Assembly: GCF_937906425.1 (NCBI RefSeq)
Contig: NZ_CALCYR010000070.1
Coordinates: 1 to 5,063, forward strand
Length of the DNA: 5,063 nt
From: an uncultured Methanobrevibacter sp.
GTDB taxonomy: Archaea > Methanobacteriota > Methanobacteria > Methanobacteriales > Methanobacteriaceae
Direction of reading: 5' to 3'
Made by a program: the position numbers and the translations under genes. Shown here piece after piece: positions 1 through 5,063 of this stretch (position 1 is the stretch's first letter; every line of letters begins with the position of its first letter). The notes below the pieces were generated by a model. The model had not been told where the DNA came from, ran no database searches, and was given only the letters and a program-made list of their open reading frames with translations.

Positions 1-3000
1 ATGCCTTTCCATTGGAGTCCACCAATTGGAAATTGAAGTATTCACCATTTCTGCCGTCAAGAACAGTGTTGATTGCATTTGTGGTCATGTTTGCACAAAG
101 GATTTCACTTGCAAGCTTTTCCGGAATGTTTCCGCCTGCAGGAACATAGGCGTCAGATCCGCTTGTAGCGCTTGTTACATCAAAGTCAAATGGAGCCATA
201 CCTGAATCCAAGGTGTTTCCACTAACCACCAAGTCATTGCTAGGTGCAAGACTTCCTCTTTCAGAATCAAGTTTCAATACAGTGACTGATTCAGCGTAAA
301 CATCCTCATTTGCCTTGGCAATTGTATTATTCAATATATTGATGTTTGCAACATCAATTAAATTAGGGCTTGTTCCATTGTCGGCGACAGCTTGAACAAT
401 TACCTCACCATCATTTGCCAAAATGGTCAATCCGCTGATTGTTACAGCTTCAGGTCCGCCCTGTGATATTGGAACAATATTAAAGATTGCCTTTCCATCA
501 CCTGCACCGGTGACTGTAGTGTTTTCACTTCCCACAATAGTGATGTTTTTAGTAATGTTTACATCTGAAACATTGACATAATCATGGTTTCCAAGAGTGA
601 TTATATCTCCAGGGTTTGCATTGTCAATCATTTCCTGAATTGCCTTGCCGTCAAGAACGGTTATATTGGTATCTGTTCCATTATCATCTGTTCCATTGGT
701 ATCAGTACCGTTTGTATCTGTTCCATTGGTATCAGTACCGTTTGTGTCTGTTTCATTTGTGTCAGTGCCGTTTGTGTCTGTTCCATTATCAATAGGACTG
801 TCTGAATCAGATATGGAAACTTCCAAAGTCTCATTTGAAGGGGAATAATAATCGTCTCCTGCAAAGCTTGCAAAGATGAAATAATTACCCTTTTCAAGAG
901 CAATTTTATTAGTTCCGTCCTCTTTAGTCACTAAATCCAAAACATTTAAGTTTCCATGACCGTCACGAATGGAAAGACTGATATTTTTATCAGCCAACGC
1001 TTGTCCATCAGCATCAACCAATTTAACAATAACTTCATCAGAACCATTTTCATTGCTTATGGAGACTGCAGTGTCATATTTTGAAACAATGAGACTTACA
1101 GTTAACTTGCATCCTAAATAGTCATCATCAGCATTGAACAATAAGTTGATTGTATAGCTTCCTGCATCTAATTCAAGGGAGATTGAACCGTTATCATCAG
1201 TTGTTTGATTAAATTGGCTAGTTTCCCCATCCCTTGGAATGACAGTGATCTTGACTGTCTTATTTGCAATGGCCATATTCTCATTGTCAATCAATTGTGC
1301 AATGAAATTCTCTCCAATCATTAAATTGACCTTGCTTACATCAAATTTACTTATCTTTTGCTCGAATACGTTTAAGCTTGCCTCACCTGTACTTGGTTTA
1401 TAGGTATTGTCACCATTAAAGACAGCCTTTATGTTAAATTCTCCAACTGAGAGGGAAGTGTATGAAGTGCTTGCAATACCCTCCACCACATCTACAGTGT
1501 CAATCAATTCATTGTTTATATAGAAACTTAAGGTACCGTTATTTATTTTAACATCTCCTGCGACAACAGTTGCAGTGATAATTGCAGGAGATCCGATTAA
1601 TGCATTGACATCCTCAACTGTGGTTGCAGAATCGATTTCAGGATAATGGTTGTAGTTTAAAACCAAGGTCTGCTTGTCGATTGTTGCAGTGATTGCATCA
1701 CTTGTAATATCACCGTGATACTCTACAACAAGAGTGTTTGAAGTCATTTCAAGAACTGCTGCATCGAACTTATCTGTAGGGGTAAAGATTACTTCCCTTA
1801 CAGGTAAATATCCTGTAAATATTCCACCATCACTTAATTTACTTAAAGCAACAACAATATTGTCATCTTCATCATTTGTCAATGTCATCAAGATTCTTGA
1901 GGATACATCTGCATTATAAAGGGATGGTGCAGAGTTTGATCCCCACCAGTTATTGTTGGCAGTTACATTGGACTCACTTTCATCAAGAACATAGATTACA
2001 GCACCGCCGGTATCATTTGTAATTATTACTGAATTGGTCAAATTGACTATAGCACCTTCATTGTATTCGGTTGCCAATACAGAACCTCCCTGTTTAGCTG
2101 TGTTGTTTATGAATACACAGCCATAGATGTCAATATTACCATAAACCGCCCAAATTGCTCCACCACGTCTACCTGCATAGTTATTAATAAAGGTGGAATT
2201 TGCAATCAATGTGCTTCCGGTGACACTGAGCGCAATTGCACCTCCACCATCAGTGGATTCCTCTTCAGGAGCCTGATTGCCCTCAAATAAACAATTTACA
2301 ATAACTGTATTAGTATCACCATAGATTTCCAATGCTCCACCGGTTCCATTTCTTAGGATTTCACCGTATAAACGTTGAGCCTTGTTGTTTGTAAAATTGG
2401 AATTGTAAATGAAAATATTTCCTTCAGAAGCGGTTATTACACCACCGTCAAGAGCAAGATTGTCATGGAAATTACAGTTGTCAATGATTACAGTACCTTG
2501 GTCGTTATTGTTGATTACGCCACCATAACAACCTGTGTTATTGTAGAATTCTGAATTGTTAAGGACCAATCTGGAAGCATAGTAGTTGGAGAATGCAGCT
2601 CCAGGAATAGGGTTGTTGAAACCGTTGATGAATGTCATGTTATTGAATTCAACATTCAATCCTTCAGCCAATTCAAACATTCCCTTGGTTCCGCTTGTTT
2701 GGGAAAGGATTACGCCTGCCTGGCTTTCACCTATTACCTTAACATCATTCTTAACGATATAGGTTGACATCTCATAGTTTCCTTCCTTGACAAAGATGGT
2801 TCTTCCGCCTCCCAATTCATCATTTATATTAAATCCTACAATAAGGGATTGTACAGGATTGGACTCCTCTCCATTACCGGTTTCATCATTTCCATTTACC
2901 GCATCAACATAGATAATGTCTAAATCGGTTAGGTTTTCAGGAACAACCTTGCTTACATTAATGTAGATGTGTCCGCTTGTTGCTGTGTAATAATCATAGT

Positions 3001-4705
3001 AGTAATCACCGAGTTGAATCTCAACTTCAACATCATAGACCTTTGTAGGAATCATTTCCAAAATTGAGGAGTCAAAGCTGATCTTGCTTCCATCAACAGT
3101 GTGTCCTGTTAAGGAACGGTGCCCTCCTTCATAGGTTTCCCACATTATCCAATAGCTTAAACCATTCAGGAGACTTGTTTCCTCATTGTATTCATCCACA
3201 ACAATACCGTTTACGATATAGGATTCACCTTCATGCAAGTTCACATGGTCAGGGTCAAAGAAAACTGTAAAGTCATAGTCCCCTCTGATTCTTACAGTGG
3301 TCTTTTTAGGCATTGCAGAGTAAAAGTCACTTACAAGAGTGATTGTAACATTATAAACGCCAATGGCATAGTCCTTCAATGAAAGGTCATAGCTGCCGTT
3401 TTCAAAGGATTCATAAATGTAATAGTTTTCATGGGTTCCGTTAAGGATAATTTCAATATTCTCATCAGTGATTGCATAGCCTTCACTGTCTGTTATTTCA
3501 ATATGCAAATATTCATCATCACCATAAGTGATTTCAGTCACATTTACATTTATAACTGCATTTCCTTCCAAATCGATTACATTAGGACCTGGACCGTCAT
3601 AGGTTCCCCCTTCAGTAATCATATTGCTTTCAATATCTCCAGCCATATTGTTTATGAAGGTGTTGTTTTTTAAGTAAATGTAGACTTGAGTGGATTGGCT
3701 GTTATAATCCTTACTGTAAACCGCAGCTGAACCTTCATCTGCAGTGTTGTTGATGAATTTGCAATTGAATAATGAGAAGTTTCCTCCATAGTAGGAGTTG
3801 ATTGCTGCCGCTCCACCTGCAGTGTTGTTGATAAAATTGTCATTGTCAAATGTTATATTATGGTTATTGAAGTTAAGATGAACCGCACCACCATTATCTG
3901 CACTGTTTGCAATGAAGTCAGTGTTGACAATATTTCCATATGCACTAGCAATATATAAAGCTCCGCCACGATAAGCGAAATTATTTGCAAATAAGCAATC
4001 AGCAATGTTAAGCTCATAAGGACTCCAGGAGCTTCCCTCAAAGTAAACAGGAGATTGGGAATAAAATGAACCTCCGCTAAACTTATTATTTGCAACTGTA
4101 CAATTGACCATTGTCAAATTGGAATAGGACGAATATATTACAGGAGCACATTTCTCTCCATAAACGCTACTGAATGAAGTGGCATTTACGAAACTAATGC
4201 CCTTAAAACTAATCTTTGAACTGGAGAAATTAAATAACCAGTCGGTTTCAGTTCCATCAATAAATGTTTTATCCTGACCTGCACCTTCAAATACTATGTA
4301 TTTGTGGTCGAAACTTAAATTAGTGTTAGATTCACCTTCTGCAAGAGTGTAATCTGCAGATTTTATATTTGAATAGGTACCTTCACCAAGATAAATGGTA
4401 AATTCCTCATCAGAACTTTCAATAGCTGATTTTATATCATTATAATAATCATCTGAAAGGTTTGTTTGTATCTTTGAACTTGAGTCTCCAGAGGAGACAG
4501 CATTTTCACCAAGAGACTGTGAAGACTTTTCAACAGCAACTTGGGAATCAATTGTTAGATCTTCGACAATTCCATTATCTGATGAATCAGAAATGGCTAA
4601 ATCGCCAGAATCTGAATCAATAGCAAATGAACTAGGAATTATGCAAAGAACTAAGATTATAAAAAATAATAAACTTATTTTTTTAATTAATCCCTTACTT
4701 TTCAT
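1..4705 (-). CDS. Adhesin-like surface protein, beta-helix/Ig-like modules, partial (C-terminus beyond window)
   Basis: The frame is open for 1568 codons from the ATG at 4705 to base 2, with no stop or frameshift. An in-frame TAA at 4739-4741 lies just upstream and a GGTG ribosome binding site sits 5 nt before the ATG, so this start is well supported. The product has a signal peptide (1-28), an acidic Ser/Asp-rich segment, beta-helix modules at about 102-378, 594-930 and 1347-1545, Ig-like blocks at about 383-588 and 931-1299, and an NGTDT stalk at 1307-1346. No catalytic motif was seen. Family knowledge: such adhesin-like proteins are exported and displayed on the envelope of Methanobrevibacter and its relatives, where they are thought to bind partner microbes, host material or plant fibre. 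The ligand cannot be read from sequence. N-x-S/T sequons are numerous, so glycosylation is likely. The C-terminal anchor lies off the window. Assignment to the adhesin-like class is strong; the binding role is inference. Confidence 0.93.
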   Translation of the reverse strand, partial: MKSKGLIKKISLLFFIILVLCIIPSSFAIDSDSGDLAISDSSDNGIVEDLTIDSQVAVEKSSQSLGENAVSSGDSSSKIQTNLSDDYYNDIKSAIESSDEEFTIYLGEGTYSNIKSADYTLAEGESNTNLSFDHKYIVFEGAGQDKTFIDGTETDWLFNFSSSKISFKGISFVNATSFSSVYGEKCAPVIYSSYSNLTMVNCTVANNKFSGGSFYSQSPVYFEGSSWSPYELNIADCLFANNFAYRGGALYIASAYGNIVNTDFIANSADNGGAVHLNFNNHNITFDNDNFINNTAGGAAAINSYYGGNFSLFNCKFINNTADEGSAAVYSKDYNSQSTQVYIYLKNNTFINNMAGDIESNMITEGGTYDGPGPNVIDLEGNAVINVNVTEITYGDDEYLHIEITDSEGYAITDENIEIILNGTHENYYIYESFENGSYDLSLKDYAIGVYNVTITLVSDFYSAMPKKTTVRIRGDYDFTVFFDPDHVNLHEGESYIVNGIVVDEYNEETSLLNGLSYWIMWETYEGGHRSLTGHTVDGSKISFDSSILEMIPTKVYDVEVEIQLGDYYYDYYTATSGHIYINVSKVVPENLTDLDIIYVDAVNGNDETGNGEESNPVQSLIVGFNINDELGGGRTIFVKEGNYEMSTYIVKNDVKVIGESQAGVILSQTSGTKGMFELAEGLNVEFNNMTFINGFNNPIPGAAFSNYYASRLVLNNSEFYNNTGCYGGVINNNDQGTVIIDNCNFHDNLALDGGVITASEGNIFIYNSNFTNNKAQRLYGEILRNGTGGALEIYGDTNTVIVNCLFEGNQAPEEESTDGGGAIALSVTGSTLIANSTFINNYAGRRGGAIWAVYGNIDIYGCVFINNTAKQGGSVLATEYNEGAIVNLTNSVIITNDTGGAVIYVLDESESNVTANNNWWGSNSAPSLYNADVSSRILMTLTNDEDDNIVVALSKLSDGGIFTGYLPVREVIFTPTDKFDAAVLEMTSNTLVVEYHGDITSDAITATIDKQTLVLNYNHYPEIDSATTVEDVNALIGSPAIITATVVAGDVKINNGTLSFYINNELIDTVDVVEGIASTSYTSLSVGEFNIKAVFNGDNTYKPSTGEASLNVFEQKISKFDVSKVNLMIGENFIAQLIDNENMAIANKTVKITVIPRDGETSQFNQTTDDNGSISLELDAGSYTINLLFNADDDYLGCKLTVSLIVSKYDTAVSISNENGSDEVIVKLVDADGQALADKNISLSIRDGHGNLNVLDLVTKEDGTNKIALEKGNYFIFASFAGDDYYSPSNETLEVSISDSDSPIDNGTDTNGTDTNETDTNGTDTNGTDTNGTDTNGTDDNGTDTNITVLDGKAIQEMIDNANPGDIITLGNHDYVNVSDVNITKNITIVGSENTTVTGAGDGKAIFNIVPISQGGPEAVTISGLTILANDGEVIVQAVADNGTSPNLIDVANINILNNTIAKANEDVYAESVTVLKLDSERGSLAPSNDLVVSGNTLDSGMAPFDFDVTSATSGSDAYVPAGGNIPEKLASEILCANMTTNAINTVLDGRNGEYFNFQLVDSNGKA
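2..70 (-). other. Start of a further Ig-like repeat, cut by the window edge (residues ~1546-1568)
   Basis: The last visible residues, VLDGRNGEYFNFQLVDSNGKA, match the first strands of the Ig-like repeats that follow helix domains in methanogen adhesin-like proteins (EYF...L.DSNGK, usually followed by PL.NKTV). The gene therefore almost certainly continues with one or more Ig-like repeats and then an anchor or a C-terminal domain, none of which can be seen here. Confidence 0.7.
71..667 (-). other. Beta-helix module 3, NosD-like style (residues ~1347-1545)
   Basis: The module opens with ITVLDGKAIQEMIDNANPGDIITLGNHDYVNV in overlapping pieces: an AIQEMIDNANPGD start and then ITKNITIVGSENTTV, the plan seen at the N-terminus of NosD-type and other periplasmic or secreted beta-helix domains. 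Later strands include VTISGLTILAND, INILNNTIAKA and LVVSGNTLDSG. Unlike modules 1 and 2 it has no FxNN...GGA repeats, so it belongs to a different beta-helix style. It ends in an ILCANMTTNAINT segment leading into the next Ig-like repeat. Confidence 0.75.
668..787 (-). repeat. Eight-unit NGTDT stalk repeat (residues 1307-1346)
   Basis: Eight tandem 15-bp units encode the pentapeptide NGTDT without interruption. Unit 3 is NETDT and unit 7 is NGTDD; the rest are identical at protein level. Every unit contains an N-x-T sequon (Asn 1307, 1312, 1317, 1322, 1327, 1332, 1337, 1342), and NIT follows at 1347, giving nine sequons at exact five-residue spacing. The segment lies between the Ig block and beta-helix 3 and has no hydrophobic residues, so it reads as a flexible, probably glycosylated hinge or stalk. 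Archaeal AglB-type oligosaccharyltransferases use N-x-S/T sites; actual glycosylation here is inferred. Confidence 0.93.
691..780. repeat. 30-bp higher-order tandem DNA repeat inside the stalk
   Basis: Within the 15-bp unit array, adjacent units pair into 30-bp blocks. Blocks 691-720 and 721-750 differ at one base (A to G at the 26th position), and block 751-780 differs from the second at four. Most changes are synonymous, but the one at 752 makes NGT into NET while keeping the sequon. This pattern suggests recent duplication of a two-unit block, and the copy number could vary between strains. Confidence 0.85.
809..1915 (-). other. Block of about four Ig-like segments (residues ~931-1299)
   Basis: Segment a (about 931-1021, from ADVSSRILMTLTND to TATIDKQTLVLNYN) sits where adhesin-like proteins usually carry an invasin-like domain after the NWWG motif. 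Segment b (about 1022-1117) resembles a bacterial Ig-like 3 domain, with NGTLSFYINNELIDT, then SYTSLSVGEFNIKAVFNG and DNTYKPS. Segments c (about 1118-1209) and d (about 1210-1299) are related to each other: each has a LID or LVDADGQALADKNI type strand, a T.DDNGS or TKEDGTN turn, then LDAGSYTINLLFNADDDY or LEKGNYFIFASFAGDDYY. They most likely form a rigid, extended arm that holds the helices away from the cell. Domain borders are approximate. Confidence 0.75.
1916..2926 (-). other. Beta-helix module 2 with FxNN...GGA repeats and NNNWWG cap (residues ~594-930)
   Basis: The entry IYVDAVNGNDETGNG (598-612), followed by ESNPVQSL, matches the cap found at the start of many secreted beta-helix proteins (YVxxxxGnD...NP). 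Repeats start at residues 720 (FYNNTGCYGGVI), 746 (FHDNLALDGGVI), 771, 807 (FEGNQAP...GGGAI), 839 (FINNYAGRRGGAI) and 865 (FINNTAKQGGSV), with 25-36 residue spacing. The module ends with NNNWWGSNSAPSLYN (917-931). An N-x-WWG motif at the end of a helix domain recurs in methanogen adhesin-like proteins. This second helix is complete within one protein, which makes the architecture tandem. Confidence 0.85.
2942..3559 (-). other. Two Ig-like segments between beta-helices 1 and 2 (residues ~383-588)
   Basis: The first segment (about 383-473) has the plan of an archaeal adhesin Ig-like repeat: alternating strands, ITDSEGYAIT and NGSYDLSLKDYAIGVYNVTI, then a short basic end (KKTTVRIRG). The second (about 474-588) starts near DYDFTVFFDPDHVNLHEGE and is rich in aromatic residues, with YWIMWETYEGG and GDYYYDYYTATSG (566-578). 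I cannot place it in a named family. Both lie between two beta-helices and probably act as spacers, although the aromatic-rich one could also bind a ligand. Confidence 0.65.
3572..4402 (-). other. Beta-helix module 1 with FxNN...GGA repeats (residues ~102-378)
   Basis: The module opens with FTIYLGEGTYSN (102-113), the usual entry of a right-handed parallel beta-helix. It then carries repeats resembling the FxxN and GGA motifs of the chlamydial polymorphic membrane protein family: FANNFAYRGGAL (239), FIANSADNGGAV (264), FINNTAGGAAAI (291), FINNTADEGSAAV (317) and a degenerate FINNMAG (350). Spacing is 25, 27, 26 and 33 residues, about one coil each. Cysteines occur at residues 186, 202, 237 and 315, some in N-C-x-F positions just before a repeat. 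Modules of this kind usually form elongated carbohydrate- or protein-binding surfaces. No acidic catalytic cluster of a polysaccharide lyase or hydrolase was recognised, so binding is more likely than catalysis. Confidence 0.85.
4622..4705 (-). other. Sec signal peptide of the adhesin-like protein (residues 1-28)
   Basis: The N-terminus begins MKSKGLIKK, a basic n-region with four Lys, followed by a hydrophobic core at about residues 10-23 made mostly of Ile, Leu and Phe. A signal peptidase I type site S-F-A (residues 26-28) follows, before IDSDSGD. This indicates Sec export. The mature N-terminus (29-101) is rich in Ser and Asp, which is common in this class. Cys21 lies inside the hydrophobic core and does not form a convincing lipobox. 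Confidence 0.92.
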
Positions 4706-4710
4706 AAAAA

Positions 4711-4714
4711 CACC
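4711..4714 (-). promoter_or_regulatory. Ribosome binding site GGTG
   Basis: On the minus strand the leader reads ACGGTGTTTTTATG. GGTG pairs with the anti-Shine-Dalgarno end of methanogen 16S rRNA, and the spacer to the ATG is five T. It is the only G-rich spot in the first 75 bases upstream of the start, which supports the chosen start codon. Confidence 0.8.
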
Positions 4715-4759
4715 GTAAACTAATAAATAATAAAAATTTTAATAAAATTAATTTTTTTA

Positions 4760-4777
4760 AATAATAATAATAATAAT
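4760..4777. repeat. AAT microsatellite (six units)
   Basis: Six perfect AAT units (ATT on the gene strand) lie within a 63-bp stretch, 4721-4783, that contains no G or C. The tract falls between the candidate TATA box and the start codon, so it is probably in the untranslated leader. Length change by replication slippage would alter the leader but not the reading frame. Confidence 0.85.
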
Positions 4778-4808
4778 TTTTAACTAGAATTGATTAAAAT
4801 AAAGAATT

Positions 4809-4816
4809 TTTATAAA
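4809..4816 (-). promoter_or_regulatory. Candidate archaeal TATA box TTTATAAA
   Basis: The minus strand reads GATTAAATTTATAAAAATTC here. TTTATAAA resembles the archaeal TATA box, and the preceding purine-rich AAGATTAAA could serve as a TFB recognition element. Transcription would start about 25 bases downstream, near 4784, leaving a leader of about 80 nt. In sequence this poor in GC other TATA-like strings exist, so the choice is tentative. Confidence 0.4.
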
Positions 4817-5062
4817 TTTAATCTTAATTTTAATAAATTTAAATAATTTTTTATAAAATTTAAAAAAATTAAAAACTTTAATCTTAATTCTAATGAATTT
4901 AAATAATTTTTTTTAAATTTTAAATAAATAAAAAAATTAAAAAACTTTAATCTTAATTTTAATGAATTAAAATAATTTTTTTTAAATTTAAAATTATGAA
5001 ATAAAAATTTAAAAAACTTTAATCTTAATTTTAATGAATTTAAATAATTTTTTTTAAATTTA
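4817..5062. repeat. Four direct copies of a 45-bp AT-rich intergenic repeat
   Basis: Copies lie at 4817-4861, 4877-4921, 4946-4990 and 5018-5062, each starting TTTAATCTTAATT on the plus strand and ending with a T-tract and TAAATTT-like end. Copies 2-4 differ from one another by one or two bases, have an exact 8-T tract, and are preceded by a run of A then C. Copy 1, next to the gene, is the most diverged. Start-to-start spacing is 60, 69 and 72 bp. The array lies just upstream of the candidate TATA box and may continue past the right edge. Confidence 0.85.
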
Positions 5063-5063
5063 A

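Larger units (their letters stand above)
4706..5063. other. Non-coding upstream region, about 6% GC
   Basis: By hand count about 21 of these 358 bases are G or C. There is no open frame of note, no tRNA- or rRNA-like sequence and no GC-rich hairpin terminator. It holds the ribosome binding site, the microsatellite, the TATA candidate and the 45-bp repeats listed separately. The contrast with the coding region is typical of the intergenic DNA of AT-rich Methanobacteriales. Confidence 0.8.

Noticed and set aside
584..903. Small open frames on both strands over the stalk region, some encoding repetitive peptides such as MEQIQTVLIP units
   Set aside because: They are shadows of the 15-bp stalk repeat in the wrong frames. 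The main minus-strand frame runs through without a break and has the domain structure, and these have no ribosome binding site or recognisable domain.
1734..1919. Plus-strand open frame of 61 codons
   Set aside because: It is antisense to the Ig-like region of the main gene and no protein features are seen.
3431..4095. Plus-strand (3431-3673) and minus-strand (3853-4095) open frames of 80 codons
   Set aside because: Both overlap the main coding frame in beta-helix 1 and the first Ig-like segment and show no domain or start signal. Their hydrophobic look comes from reading NNT/GGA-type codons out of frame.
4640..4660. Lipobox at Cys21 (LVLC)
   Set aside because: The residue before Cys is Leu rather than Gly, Ala or Ser, and the hydrophobic core continues after it to a good S-F-A cleavage site at residue 28.
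4817..5062. CRISPR-like array
   Set aside because: Repeats are 45 bp but the gaps between them are only about 15-27 bp, almost pure A/T and of low complexity. No cas gene is visible, and the array abuts a promoter.
4706..5063. T-runs as a transcription terminator for a gene to the right
   Set aside because: Oligo-T runs of this length arise everywhere in sequence with about 6% GC, and no gene end is visible to support one.

Overview
The window is almost entirely one very large minus-strand gene, cut off by the left edge, plus the AT-rich region upstream of it. A stepwise translation from the ATG at 4705 down to base 2 gives 1568 consecutive codons with no stop, so this is the N-terminal part of a protein that continues outside the window. 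It is a secreted, multidomain surface protein of the adhesin-like (ALP) type that is abundant in gut and rumen methanogens such as Methanobrevibacter. The genus is inferred from style: an N-x-S/T-rich beta-helix/Ig architecture, an NNNWWG motif at the end of a helix domain, a GGTG ribosome binding site, and about 6% GC upstream against roughly 38% in the coding region (sampled lines, hand count). No species can be named.

Layout in protein order: signal peptide (residues 1-28); Ser/Asp-rich acidic segment (29-101); beta-helix module 1 (about 102-378) with FxNN...GGA repeats; two Ig-like segments (about 383-588); beta-helix module 2 (about 594-930), capped by NNNWWG; a block of about four Ig-like segments (about 931-1299); an exactly periodic stalk of eight NGTDT pentapeptides (1307-1346), each carrying an N-glycosylation sequon; beta-helix module 3 (about 1347-1545), of a different style without GGA motifs; and the first strand of a further Ig-like repeat (about 1546-1568), where the window ends. 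The C-terminal anchor is not visible.

Upstream of the gene (4706-5063) there is no coding sequence. This stretch holds a GGTG ribosome binding site, a 63-bp run with no G or C that includes a six-unit AAT microsatellite, a candidate TATA box, and four direct copies of a 45-bp AT-rich repeat that abut the TATA candidate and may continue past the right edge.

I see no RNA gene, CRISPR array, insertion sequence, transposase, or defence or metabolic system. The points most worth a second look are the sequon-per-repeat stalk with its 30-bp DNA repeat, the promoter-proximal 45-bp repeat array, and the mosaic of three beta-helix modules in one protein.
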